From: a virus
Length of the DNA stretch: 36,693 bases
IMG/VR virus record: IMGVR_UViG_3300042429_000625
Location: 1-36,693 of that record
Reading direction: 5' to 3' (one strand)
The position numbers were made by a program, and so were the translations under genes. Shown one piece after another: positions 1 through 7,148 of this stretch (the stretch's first letter is position 1; each line of letters begins with the position of its first letter). The notes beneath the pieces are model-generated. The model was not told the origin of the DNA, searched no databases, and saw only the letters and a list, made by a program, of their open reading frames with translations.

Positions 1-47
1 GCTTGGTGCGAGCTGCATTAAAAAGAGGGATCGGATTTTTTCTTCAT
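1..47 (-). CDS. 5' end of an early gene that probably wraps round the window ends
   Basis: Read on the minus strand from an ATG at 47, this gives MKKKSDPSF and then a TAA at 20-18. Skipping one base in the A5 run at 20-24 (T5 on the coding strand) opens the frame as NAARTK, which joins across the window ends to the open frame LTPFAEAIRDGHR of 36691-36515. The joined product would be 74 residues. The ATG frame and the downstream frame differ by +1, so either a base is wrong in the homopolymer, or the ribosome slips at TTT-TAA, or the match is chance. A purine stretch GAGGG touches the ATG and is half of an inverted repeat. Seen: both frames. Inferred: circular continuity. Confidence 0.4.
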
Positions 48-52
48 CCCTC
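25..52 (-). promoter_or_regulatory. Inverted repeat covering the start of the first early gene
   Basis: GAGGGAT at 25-31 and ATCCCTC at 46-52 are perfect 7-base arms. On the minus strand the second arm contains the only SD-like purine run and the first bases of the ATG at 47, so folding would hide the start. It could be a translational control hairpin or a protein-binding operator. Confidence 0.35.
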
Positions 53-186
53 GGTTTGGACTGTCAAAGAGTCCCAATGGTCAGCGGTGTGCTTGCTTTG
101 GGTGGTGTTAAGCGGCGGGTGTCGAAGTCCTGCTTAACGAGATGAAGACAAATCTAGTCATACATGGAACGCAAGGATAAAAATAC
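53..186. promoter_or_regulatory. Divergent intergenic region with two inverted repeats
   Basis: This stretch separates the leftward early genes from the rightward small ORF. It has perfect inverted repeats GGACT/AGTCC (58-62 and 70-74) and GTTAAGC/GCTTAAC (107-113 and 132-138, loop of 18). Both transcription units must start near here because their genes diverge, but no convincing sigma-70 -35/-10 pair was found on either strand. The repeats may be operators, leader-RNA hairpins or part of a replication origin. Confidence 0.35.
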
Positions 187-327
187 ATGAAAACCAAAAA
201 TAGTTATGTTTTGAGAGGTAAAACAGGGGTGAAGAAAGTTATGCGATGGGGTGAAGACACACGTTTTTGCTTGTCGAAACCGTGGGGTGTTCACCTACTC
301 ACCTCATCCGAGCGGGTGACACTGTGA
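187..327 (+). CDS. Small unknown protein (46 residues)
   Basis: An ATG at 187 is preceded by AAGGA at 173-177 with nine bases between, one of very few good Shine-Dalgarno sites in the window. The product begins MKTKNSYVLRGKTGVKKVMR and ends in SSERVTL; it is basic in its first half (several Lys and Arg) with one Cys and two Trp. Its TGA lies in the left half of a hairpin at 310-348, and a strong terminator follows at 368-412, so it looks like a self-contained short transcription unit between the divergent promoters. No family is recognised. An early host-takeover or regulatory protein would fit the position, but that is only inference from location. Confidence 0.5.
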   Translation: MKTKNSYVLRGKTGVKKVMRWGEDTRFCLSKPWGVHLLTSSERVTL

Positions 328-348
328 GGAAACTCACACTACCCGCTC
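310..348 (+). promoter_or_regulatory. GAAA-capped hairpin overlapping a stop codon
   Basis: Outer arms GAGCGGGT (310-317) and ACCCGCTC (341-348) are perfect. An inner stem TGTGAG/CTCACA (323-328, 333-338) closes a GAAA tetraloop. It contains the stop of the small ORF at 187-327 and is followed at 350-364 by ATCTAAC-C-GTTAGAT, another near-perfect inverted repeat. It has no U-tract, so it is not itself a classic terminator; it may stabilise the transcript end or bind a protein. Confidence 0.5.
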
Positions 349-367
349 AATCTAACCGTTAGATGAA

Positions 368-412
368 AGCCCGTTGAAGCCTGTCACCCCTTCAACGGGC
401 TTTTCTGTTTTT
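368..412 (+). terminator. Strong intrinsic terminator
   Basis: A 12-bp perfect stem (368-379 with 390-401, core GCCCGTTGAAG) is followed by the U-rich tract TTTCTGTTTTT. It ends the transcript of the small ORF at 187-327 and separates it from the terminase operon. Confidence 0.85.
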
Positions 413-722
413 ACCCGATGGCACACGCCAAAAGACAAGCTGGGCCTGCAATGCCTCTGGCAAGCGTAGGACAACGGTTAGGGAGAGCCTGCGAGGCTTC
501 AAAACCAACTCCCAATAATGATGCAAGGCGCAAGCCTGTGAGCTGGATTCAATCCATTCGTGTAACTTGGCAACCGTGCGAAACAATGGGCCTCGGCGTC
601 CTAGTCCAAAGCGCAATGCTTTGAGCGGCTTTCCCCTAACGGGGTGAGCTGTGACCTGACGAACCGTAGAGCCAAAACGCTAGGCTTTGACTTTTAATGG
701 GGTTTAGCTCTAAGCGTAGTGA
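413..722 (+). ncRNA. Hairpin-dense leader, candidate structured RNA
   Basis: About 310 bases with no convincing gene. Local helices on the plus strand: GGGAG/CTCCC (481-485, 509-513) enclosing AGCCT-GCG-AGGCT (486-498); AGGC-GCAA-GCCT (526-537), a GNRA loop; GGAT-TCA-ATCC (545-555); CAAAGC/GCTTTG (607-612, 618-623); CCCC-TAAC-GGGG (633-644); and TAGAGC/GCTCTA (667-672, 707-712). The density of tight stems suggests a folded RNA or a packaging site. It starts just after a terminator and ends at the first gene of the terminase operon, so it could instead be that operon's 5' leader. It matches no RNA family I know. Open frames inside it give low-complexity products and were not called. Confidence 0.35.
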
Positions 723-1124
723 ATGATCTCACCCAACGAAGTCACCGGCCTTAACCCTGAAGACCTCATTTCAGGCCACAACGGTCAAAAGCAAATCCTC
801 ACCGTCAAGCGCACCTTGGTCGTTCAAACGCCAACGGGTAGAACTCAAATGGTTGAGCGTATCTGTGAAGACCAATACCTGAACACTTACTTGGTTTACT
901 CCTCAAAGCTGAGTGACGGTTTGGTTTATGAGGTTGCTGATTACATCAAACCATCAGTCATTACCCATTACCAGGGATTCACTGACGCGCTACTCGATGA
1001 CTTCCGCCAGAAAGCATTTGCTGCCTTTGCTCAGTCCGAACGCGAGGCCAACGCTCTACGGGCCAACGCTGAGAGTTTGGCGGCATCCATTGCTAAGGCT
1101 CCGGTCAATCTAGGCCTTAACTGA
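723..1124 (+). CDS. Unknown protein upstream of the small terminase subunit
   Basis: First gene of the rightward late operon, 133 residues, ending two bases before the small terminase start. The N-terminal two thirds look like a small mixed alpha/beta domain; residues 95-125 are Ala/Glu/Arg-rich and probably helical. No signal peptide, membrane segment or known motif was seen. The ATG has no Shine-Dalgarno sequence, as is usual in this genome. The position suggests a packaging-related or virion role, but the family is not recognised. Confidence 0.7.
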   Translation: MISPNEVTGLNPEDLISGHNGQKQILTVKRTLVVQTPTGRTQMVERICEDQYLNTYLVYSSKLSDGLVYEVADYIKPSVITHYQGFTDALLDDFRQKAFAAFAQSEREANALRANAESLAASIAKAPVNLGLN

Positions 1125-1126
1125 AC

Positions 1127-1501
1127 ATGACGCCTAAAATGCAGGCGTTTGCCGATGCGCTACTGGCAGGCAAGACCGGCTCTGATGCGTACCGTTTGGC
1201 TTATCCAGATTCTAAGGCTAACCCGAGGGTAGTAAGCGTTAAGGCGGCTCGTCTATCACGTCACCCTGAGATAATGGCTGTAATCGCAAAGGAACGGGCA
1301 AAGACGGCCAATCGTGCAGCTTGGTCACGGGAGGAAATGATTACCACGCTGCGCGAGATAGCTGAAGCCAAGGATTCGCCAAAGTCGGCACGCACTGGCG
1401 CAATTGCTCAGGCTTCACGAATGCTCGGTTTCGACGCTCCTCAGAAGGTTGAGGGTGTAAACGGTGGTGCTCCTATCGTCGTCCAGTGGCTTAAATCATG
1501 A
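1127..1501 (+). CDS. terS: Terminase small subunit
   Basis: The 124-residue product begins MTPKMQAFADALLAGKTGSD, followed by AYRLAYPDSKANPRVVSVKA, the typical N-terminal helix-turn-helix of small terminases that recognise the packaging site (a short 'TPKQ.AF...L.G....AYR.AY' pattern). The C-terminal part is helical and ends in a short tail. It overlaps the next gene, the large subunit, by four bases (ATGA), which fits coupled translation and a joint packaging motor. Length is within the normal range for the family. The identification rests on the N-terminal pattern plus the adjacent large subunit. Confidence 0.85.
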   Translation: MTPKMQAFADALLAGKTGSDAYRLAYPDSKANPRVVSVKAARLSRHPEIMAVIAKERAKTANRAAWSREEMITTLREIAEAKDSPKSARTGAIAQASRMLGFDAPQKVEGVNGGAPIVVQWLKS

Positions 1502-2859
1502 GCAACATCGTAATTCCCTACCTGCCGCGCAGCCAATTCGTGCCATTTCATGACCGTGATGAGCGGTGGGCGGTGCTGGTTGTTCATCGTCGTGGTGGCA
1601 AAACGGTGTCGGCAATCAACGACCTGATTAAAAGTGCGCTTACCTGCACGCTGCCGTCACCTCGATTCGCTTACGTTGCGCCAACCTTCGCACAAGCCAA
1701 AGACGTGGCGTGGTCTTACCTGCTGAAGTTCACTGACCCGATTCCTGGGCGTGTGGTGGCAACCTCTGAGCTGCACGTCACAATGGCAGGGGATAGGCGA
1801 GTTCGCCTCTACGGTGCTGACAATTACGATCGGATGCGTGGCATTTACCTAGATGGCTGCGTGATTGATGAGCCTGCGGACATGGACCCGAACGCTTGGT
1901 TTGAGGTTATTCGGCCTGCGCTGTCGGATCGTCGCGGTTGGTGTGTGTGGATTGGCACGCCAAAGGGAAAAGACGCATTTTATCGGCTCTACGCGAATGC
2001 GCTGAATGATCCCGAGTGGTTCACGCTTCACTTGCCTGCTTCACGCTCTGGCATCATTGCACCTGATGAGCTGGAAAGCGCACAAAAGGCCATGCGTTCG
2101 ACTACTGGCGCTTACGAACGCGAATACGAATGCAGCTTTGAAGCTCCGATACCTGGCTCAATCTACGGCGACATTCTAAGCAAGATGCGCGGCAACGGGC
2201 AGGTTAAAGACTTCCTCGTAGATTCCGCTTACCCTGTGTTTGCTGCGTGGGACATTGGGTGGTCTGACGAAACCAGTGTTTGGCTCTTCCAGATTGCAGG
2301 CCGCGAGGTGCTGTGGCTCTGGCACACACGCCAAAAGCACAAGACGGCTGCGCAAATGGTGAAGATCGTGACTGAGAGCGGCATTCCGATAACGGGTAAC
2401 TTCCTGCCGTGGGATTCACGCGCAACCGCTGCAAGCGTAGGCGTGAGCTACAAAAGCGAATGCGAGAAAGCGGGGCTGATGAACGTAAAGGTAATGCCTC
2501 CAACGCGTGAGATTTGGGCAGGCATCAACGCTTCACGCGACATTCTGAGCCGGTCTTACTTCCGCATTCCTGCCTGTTCGCAAGGTTTAGAGGCGCTGTC
2601 AGCCTATCAGTCGAAGGAGACGGTGAGCGGTGGCGCTATTTCGGCTGAACCATTGCACAATTGGGCATCACACGACGCTGATTCATTTCGCTACGCATGT
2701 GAGGCAATTTCGTTGGGGATGGTGAAGACTCCTGCTGCTCGGCGCATGGCTGAGATTGTGCCTGATGCGCTTGATGGTTCTGCCGTGGACGTGGGTTATG
2801 TGCGTGAGCGGCAACGTGACAAAAGCAGAGGAATGGCCTTAGACACGTTTAAGCTGTGA
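1498..2859 (+). CDS. terL: Terminase large subunit (ATPase and nuclease)
   Basis: A 453-residue packaging motor that pumps DNA into the procapsid and cuts the concatemer. Walker A is HRRGGKT at residues 30-36, Walker B is VIDE at 122-125, and the coupling motif IGTPKG is at 152-157. The C-terminal RNase H-like nuclease shows WDIGWSDE around D252, a second Asp at D306 (LPWDSR) and HDADSFRY at 392-399, giving the expected acidic triad. The gene starts inside the end of terS and its stop overlaps the GTG of the next gene. It is full length for the class used by podoviruses that lack large insertions. Confidence 0.95.
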   Translation: MSNIVIPYLPRSQFVPFHDRDERWAVLVVHRRGGKTVSAINDLIKSALTCTLPSPRFAYVAPTFAQAKDVAWSYLLKFTDPIPGRVVATSELHVTMAGDRRVRLYGADNYDRMRGIYLDGCVIDEPADMDPNAWFEVIRPALSDRRGWCVWIGTPKGKDAFYRLYANALNDPEWFTLHLPASRSGIIAPDELESAQKAMRSTTGAYEREYECSFEAPIPGSIYGDILSKMRGNGQVKDFLVDSAYPVFAAWDIGWSDETSVWLFQIAGREVLWLWHTRQKHKTAAQMVKIVTESGIPITGNFLPWDSRATAASVGVSYKSECEKAGLMNVKVMPPTREIWAGINASRDILSRSYFRIPACSQGLEALSAYQSKETVSGGAISAEPLHNWASHDADSFRYACEAISLGMVKTPAARRMAEIVPDALDGSAVDVGYVRERQRDKSRGMALDTFKL

Positions 2860-3209
2860 TTCCCTACGTTGTAGCACGCGCCATTTACGATCGCGAGCCG
2901 TGCGCCAGGTCATTCAATGAAGACTTGGAGCTTCACCTGATGAATGGAGTCGTGTTCTCAACGGCTGATTTCTTCCTGATGGGGCGAGCGGTGCCGCGTG
3001 GTGCGTGTCACGCCGATGTCATCAATCCTGCCGTGGTCTTCGCTGCTTCGCTTTGTGACTGCTGGCACGTTCACGTTTTAGCCGGTAATGGGCGCAAAGC
3101 GTGGTCGATCCTGCCGTATCCCCTGCAATGGATGAGCTTCGAGCGCAACAACCGCTTGAAGTTCTATCCAATGGCGGACATGCAAAGAATCTTCTCCTTC
3201 CTCAAATGA
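2856..3209 (+). CDS. Conserved unknown protein next to the large terminase
   Basis: A GTG start at 2856 overlaps the terL stop; the product has 117 residues. The C-terminal half, WSILPYPLQWMSFERNNRLK, followed by FYPMADMQRIF, resembles a small protein often found directly after terL in podoviruses. The middle section is rich in Cys, His and aromatic residues (CHADV, CDCWHVHV). Its function is unknown. It overlaps the next gene by four bases, so it belongs to the packaging/portal operon. The resemblance is from memory of genome context, not from a search. Confidence 0.75.
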   Translation: MIPYVVARAIYDREPCARSFNEDLELHLMNGVVFSTADFFLMGRAVPRGACHADVINPAVVFAASLCDCWHVHVLAGNGRKAWSILPYPLQWMSFERNNRLKFYPMADMQRIFSFLK

Positions 3210-3478
3210 AAAAACATCAAATCGAGCATCAGCGTTCACGGGCAGTTAATGCCTTTCCAATGCAACAACAACAAAAGGGCGGTGGCGGTGGGCCTGCTGC
3301 TCCTGCTGCCATTGCGCCGCCTGTGACGCAATCGGTGACTGAGGTTAACCAAGCCAAGCGGGACACGCAAAGACAGGCTGGAAAGGCCAAGGGATACGCT
3401 TCTACGGTGCTCGCTGGTGAAACCAATGGCTATGGCGCCAACCCAACTGCTCAGAAGTCAACCGTGCTTGGAGGCTAA
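3206..3478 (+). CDS. Small Gln/Gly/Ala-rich protein before the portal gene
   Basis: The ATG at 3206 is chosen because it overlaps the preceding stop as ATGA; an upstream in-frame ATG at 3101 would lie deep inside the previous gene. The 90-residue product is basic at the start, then low-complexity (QQQQKGGGGGPAAPAA), then KRDTQRQAGKAKGYASTVLA, ending QKSTVLGG. Small disordered proteins with an ending similar to 'KTLLG' are common beside portal genes in tailed phages, and their role is unsettled. No fold is apparent. Confidence 0.7.
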   Translation: MKKHQIEHQRSRAVNAFPMQQQQKGGGGGPAAPAAIAPPVTQSVTEVNQAKRDTQRQAGKAKGYASTVLAGETNGYGANPTAQKSTVLGG

Positions 3479-3484
3479 AGCATC

Positions 3485-5149
3485 ATGGAACACTCAAACG
3501 ATCCTAAGAAGCTGCTGGCTTCTCAAATCATCCAGCGTCACCAAGCTCTAAAGGCTGGGCAATCGCAGTTTAGAACGCTATGGCAGGAAGCGGCGGATTA
3601 CATTCGCCCTCGCAAGGGTGGCATTCAGTCAACCGTCACGGCTGGCTCAAATCAGTTCTCGCAAATCTACGATACCACTGCGGGCGAGTCCGCGGACATC
3701 TTCGCTGCTGGTGTGATGACGCAACTGACGCCAGCCGGTGAGCTGTGGGCACGGTTAAGCGCCAAGGAAGGGGCTGACCAAGCTGAACGCGATTGGTGGG
3801 ATGACTGCTCGCAACGCATGATGAAAATCATTCACGGCTCAAACTTCTACCTCGGCTGGCATGAAGACCTCGATGACGCTGGCATCTTTGGCACTTCTAA
3901 CCTGTTTGTTGAAGAGTCTGAGAAAACCGTCATTAACTGCGTAAACGTTCCCATTGGTTCCTTTACCATTGCGGAAGACTCTGAGGGCATGGTTGACACG
4001 GTTTATCGTGAATGGGAATGGACAGCTCGCCAGTGTGAACAGAAGTGGGGGCGTGAGTGCCTGTCTAAAGCGATGTGTGATGCGTGTGACTCCAAGGCTG
4101 CGGCTGAAGCTGACCGTAAGTTTACGATCATCCACGCTGTTTATCCACGAAACAAAGAGGCTGTTCGTGATGGTCAAGTGGTGGGCAAGCTGCGGCCTAT
4201 CGCATCGGTTTATGTCGAGGTGGGCAGTCAGCACGTCATTCATGAGGATGGTTATTACGAAATGCCCCACTGTTGCGGGCGTCTGCTACGCTCAAACGGT
4301 GAGCTTTACGGTCGCGGGCCTGGCACTGACAAGATGGTGAACATCAAATTGGCCAATCGGATGAAGCTAGACCTGCTCCTAGCTCTGGAAAAGCAGGTTA
4401 AACCGTCGTGGCTGATGCCTGATGACAACGCTTCACGTCCTGATAACCGTCCTAACGGTGTCACCTACTGGGATGCGTCCAATCCAGCGAATAAACCTGA
4501 GCAAATCCGCAATGAGGGGCGTGTTGATTTCGCAATGGAAGGCTTGAAGGCTGAACAGTCGGCCATTCGTGAAGGTTTCTTCGTGAATATGTTTCAAATG
4601 CTATCCAACGCTGACCAAATGAAGCGGGACAAGACCGCTTTCGAGGTGAGCCAACTGGTGCAAGAGAAGCTGCTGATGTTCTCGCCTCTGTTTGCTCGCA
4701 TCACACAGGAGAAGCTAAACGTGTTCATGCATCGCGTGTTTGGCATCTGTATGCGTGCAGGCGTGTTCTTGCCTCCACCTGATTCAGTCGTGCAAAAGGG
4801 CGTTGTGGACTATGAAGTAGAGTACGTTTCCAAGATCGCATTGGCAATCCGTGCGGCTGAGGACAATTCGCTTGTGGTAATGATGCAGTTGGTAGCGGAA
4901 ATGATGCAGTTTGATCCTTCCGTCATCCATGTGTGCAAGTGGCGTGATGCGTTCCGGCGTTCAGCGTCGAACAAAGGGTTTCCTACTGCTCTCATTCGCA
5001 CGGATGAAGAGGTTGATTCGATCATGCAGGGCATTGCTCAACAGGCTGCGGCTGCGCAAGCTCCTGATGCCATGAACAAGATGGCTGGGGCTGCTCAGAA
5101 GCTCGGGCCTGCTGGTCAACGCAAGATGCTTGACGCTATTCCCGTATGA
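3485..5149 (+). CDS. Portal (head-to-tail connector) protein
   Basis: 554 residues, in the size range of T7 gp8-type connectors. The N-terminal helix region (FRTLWQEAADYIRPRKGGIQ) matches the start of the podovirus head-to-tail connector family, and GRGPGTDKMVNIKLANRMKL in the middle is another family hallmark. It should form the dodecameric ring at one capsid vertex, docking terminase and later the tail. GGAGG at 3468-3472 is 12 bases from the ATG, a weakly placed Shine-Dalgarno. The C-terminus is Ala/Gln/Met-rich, as in other connectors. It overlaps the next gene by four bases. Confidence 0.93.
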   Translation: MEHSNDPKKLLASQIIQRHQALKAGQSQFRTLWQEAADYIRPRKGGIQSTVTAGSNQFSQIYDTTAGESADIFAAGVMTQLTPAGELWARLSAKEGADQAERDWWDDCSQRMMKIIHGSNFYLGWHEDLDDAGIFGTSNLFVEESEKTVINCVNVPIGSFTIAEDSEGMVDTVYREWEWTARQCEQKWGRECLSKAMCDACDSKAAAEADRKFTIIHAVYPRNKEAVRDGQVVGKLRPIASVYVEVGSQHVIHEDGYYEMPHCCGRLLRSNGELYGRGPGTDKMVNIKLANRMKLDLLLALEKQVKPSWLMPDDNASRPDNRPNGVTYWDASNPANKPEQIRNEGRVDFAMEGLKAEQSAIREGFFVNMFQMLSNADQMKRDKTAFEVSQLVQEKLLMFSPLFARITQEKLNVFMHRVFGICMRAGVFLPPPDSVVQKGVVDYEVEYVSKIALAIRAAEDNSLVVMMQLVAEMMQFDPSVIHVCKWRDAFRRSASNKGFPTALIRTDEEVDSIMQGIAQQAAAAQAPDAMNKMAGAAQKLGPAGQRKMLDAIPV

Positions 5150-5439
5150 AACACCTAGCCGATGAATTAGCCGATATTCGGCACGTTAAAGAGGAGAAAC
5201 AACAGCTTCGCATGGCTTATGCGCGGCTGTTCTCCTCAGTCGATGGGATGGCAGTGCTGGCCGATCTTCAAGCGCAATTTGGCTGGCGTGATGGCGTGGA
5301 ACGCTCAACCTACCAATTCGGAATCGCACCCAACGATTTCATTCACCGTGACGGAGCTAAAGAGCCGATCCGTCATATCCTTCGACAAATAAGCCAGATA
5401 GACGGGGAACTTAAACCAAAACCAGAAGCAGTATCATGA
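5146..5439 (+). CDS. Bbp19-like small phage protein
   Basis: 97 residues. The segment YARLFSSVDGMAVLADLQAQ, the following FGW, and the later HRDGAKEPIRHILRQISQI fit the Bbp19-like family (short proteins with 'F.s.dG..VL.dL...f' and '..G.r..i..Il..i'), usually encoded between portal and scaffold genes of podoviruses. Molecular function is unknown; it is presumed to help head assembly. It overlaps the portal gene upstream and the next gene downstream by four bases each, so it is tightly coupled in the operon. Confidence 0.75.
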   Translation: MKHLADELADIRHVKEEKQQLRMAYARLFSSVDGMAVLADLQAQFGWRDGVERSTYQFGIAPNDFIHRDGAKEPIRHILRQISQIDGELKPKPEAVS

Positions 5440-5876
5440 GTAAAATCACCTATTCCGTAGCCGATGGCTACGTCTTACGCGGCGAAGAGCCGATTGCCCA
5501 GTATGAAGACGGTCAACTTACCTTCTTAGAAGGCAAAGACAAATATCGCGCTCCTGTGGTGCGTTACCTGCGAGAGAACAACCTTGCGGCTGATGTCGCT
5601 CCTACTCGCCCAGGTGAGGAGTTGCCGACTGATCCAGGTTCACCACGATTGCCTGAGCTGGTTGAAGCTGTGGTTGATGAAGTGGTGGCTGTGCCTGCCG
5701 CGGTGGTGGCTCCTGTGGTGGTCAAGGCACTGCCTGCTGCGGTCAAGGTGTATGCTGATGCGCCTGTGATGACGCCTGAAGAGGGTGAGAAGACTCCTGC
5801 GTTTGCTCGCTGGCTCATTGCCAATCATCCAGAAGATGCGCGGTCACGTTCCGCTTTGCGTAATTTTTTTCAGTAA
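5436..5876 (+). CDS. Unknown protein with Val/Ala-rich linker
   Basis: 146 residues in three parts: an N-terminal segment (MSKITYSVADGYVLRGEEPI, then AQYEDGQLTFLEGKDKYRAP) probably forming a small beta structure; a Val/Ala/Pro-rich stretch at about 70-108; and a C-terminal helical piece (TPAFARWLIANHPEDARSRS). The bipartite layout with a flexible linker suits an assembly factor or minor virion protein. No family recognised. It overlaps the Bbp19-like gene and sits 15 bases ahead of the scaffold gene. Confidence 0.75.
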   Translation: MSKITYSVADGYVLRGEEPIAQYEDGQLTFLEGKDKYRAPVVRYLRENNLAADVAPTRPGEELPTDPGSPRLPELVEAVVDEVVAVPAAVVAPVVVKALPAAVKVYADAPVMTPEEGEKTPAFARWLIANHPEDARSRSALRNFFQ

Positions 5877-5891
5877 TCCAATTCCCATTCC

Positions 5892-6929
5892 ATGAATATC
5901 AATCGTTTCCTTAAATTCTATGACGCTCCTTCTGCTGCTGGCGGTGCCTCTGGTGGCGTTTCTACTGATGGCGGCTCTGCTGCTGCTGCCACTTCGGGCA
6001 ATGTTGTTAGTGGCGCTGCTGCCGCCTCAACCAATACGGGAGCGGCTGCTGGCGCTCAACAGGCTGGTGCTGCTGCATCAGGACAAGCGGCAAGCAGTCT
6101 ATCACCGGCAGACGTTCGAGGTCTAATGAACGAAAAGGGTGAGTTCACTTCACCCGATTGGGCGAAACAGTTGGGCCTTCCTGAAGCGTTCGCATCCAAG
6201 TTCAAGACCGTTGACGGTGCGCTGAAGAGCTACGCCAATCTTGAAAAGATGCTGGGCAATCAGAACAAGGTGGCTGTGCCTGGTGATAACGCATCGAAAG
6301 AGGAAATTGCGCTGTTCCGCTCAAAGATTGGCGTTCCTGAGAAGGCTGACGGTTACAAGATCGCCAAGCCTGAAGGTCTGCCTGATGAGTTGTGGGGCGC
6401 TGATCGTGTCACGGCTTACCAAGCTAAGGCTCATGAGCTGGGATTGACCGCAAAGCAGGCGGAAGGGCTGGCTGCGTGGCAGGCTGAACAGTTGGGCGGT
6501 GATGTGAAGACCAACCAGGCTGCTATTCAGGCCTACCGTGATGCTACGGTGGCAGAGCTGAAGAAGGAGTGGGGTGGTAACTTTGAAGCGAACGTGGCAC
6601 TGGCTGAACGTGGCGCAGCGGCTGCTGGGCTTACGGCTGATGTGCTGAAGAGTACGCCTGAGCTGTCGAACAATCCCCATTTCATCCGCGCAATGCAGGC
6701 CGTTGCGCTGAAACTGGGCGAAGATCGGAGTGCAGCCAATATCAGGGCTGCGTCTGGCAATAACCTAGCCGTAAACACGCCGGAAGCGGCAAGCATGGAG
6801 ATTGCAAAGATTCGTGCTGATGCGAATCACGCCTACAATAACCCGAAGGCATCACCTCGTGACCGTGAAGCGGCTGTGGCTTACGTTCAAAAGCTCTACG
6901 CGATTAAAAATCCTGAGGAGCAAAGTTGA
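5892..6929 (+). CDS. Capsid scaffolding protein
   Basis: 345 residues, immediately before the major capsid gene as expected. Residues 10-75 are Ala/Gly/Ser-rich and disordered. The conserved core begins at residue 80 with NEKGEFTSPDWAKQLGLPEA, followed by KSYANLEKMLGNQNKVAVPG and a section ending in EKADGYKIAKPEGLPDELWG, a pattern common to scaffold proteins of T7-like and other podoviruses. The rest is helical and charged. It would direct procapsid assembly and then leave or be degraded. A strong terminator follows. Confidence 0.88.
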   Translation: MNINRFLKFYDAPSAAGGASGGVSTDGGSAAAATSGNVVSGAAAASTNTGAAAGAQQAGAAASGQAASSLSPADVRGLMNEKGEFTSPDWAKQLGLPEAFASKFKTVDGALKSYANLEKMLGNQNKVAVPGDNASKEEIALFRSKIGVPEKADGYKIAKPEGLPDELWGADRVTAYQAKAHELGLTAKQAEGLAAWQAEQLGGDVKTNQAAIQAYRDATVAELKKEWGGNFEANVALAERGAAAAGLTADVLKSTPELSNNPHFIRAMQAVALKLGEDRSAANIRAASGNNLAVNTPEAASMEIAKIRADANHAYNNPKASPRDREAAVAYVQKLYAIKNPEEQS

Positions 6930-6945
6930 GCATTTAGCTAGGAAG

Positions 6946-6978
6946 ACCCTCTCAATCTAACGGTTGAGGGGGTTTTTT
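6946..6978 (+). terminator. Intrinsic terminator after the scaffold gene
   Basis: A 10-bp stem (6946-6955 with 6964-6973, one G-U pair) with loop TCTAACGG is followed by TTTTTT. Its sequence CTCAATCTAAC (6951-6961) also occurs at 346-356 beside the hairpin after the 46-residue ORF. It separates the head-assembly genes from the capsid gene, so the capsid needs its own promoter or read-through. Confidence 0.85.
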
Positions 6979-7148
6979 GTGCGTTGACACACGGTTTAAG
7001 CGGTTTCAGTGAGTTTATTCAGCAAAAGCAGAGGGAACTCACAATGAGCCTCGGCAAGCGACCTTCTTAGGTAGCGCCGAATTGTTCGGGAACGCATGAC
7101 GCCTGGGAAACAACCTAGTCCGATTCATCTCCTTAAATCTCTTCTTTT
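6979..7148 (+). promoter_or_regulatory. Leader of the major capsid gene
   Basis: 170 bases without a long gene. A TTGACA at 6984-6989 could be a -35 element, but no good -10 lies 16-18 bases downstream. An inverted repeat GTGAGTT/AACTCAC (7009-7015, 7036-7042) is followed directly by a mini-ORF, MSLGKRPS, at 7044-7070. The capsid start is preceded by CTTAAATCT (7132-7140) and a pyrimidine tract and has no Shine-Dalgarno. Because it lies between a terminator and the most highly needed protein, a promoter here is likely, but its exact place is unclear. Confidence 0.45.

Noticed and set aside
53-186. Sigma-70 promoters for the divergent operons
   Set aside because: TTGACA-like words occur, but none has a convincing -10 at the right spacing, so no promoter was called.
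1-412. tRNA genes
   Set aside because: Several hairpins are present but no cloverleaf or CCA-type acceptor could be built here or elsewhere in the window.
418-624. Rightward frame of 68 residues in the leader
   Set aside because: No ribosome site, unlikely composition, and it spans the hairpin-dense region; a leftward frame of similar length overlaps it, as expected for noncoding GC-rich DNA.
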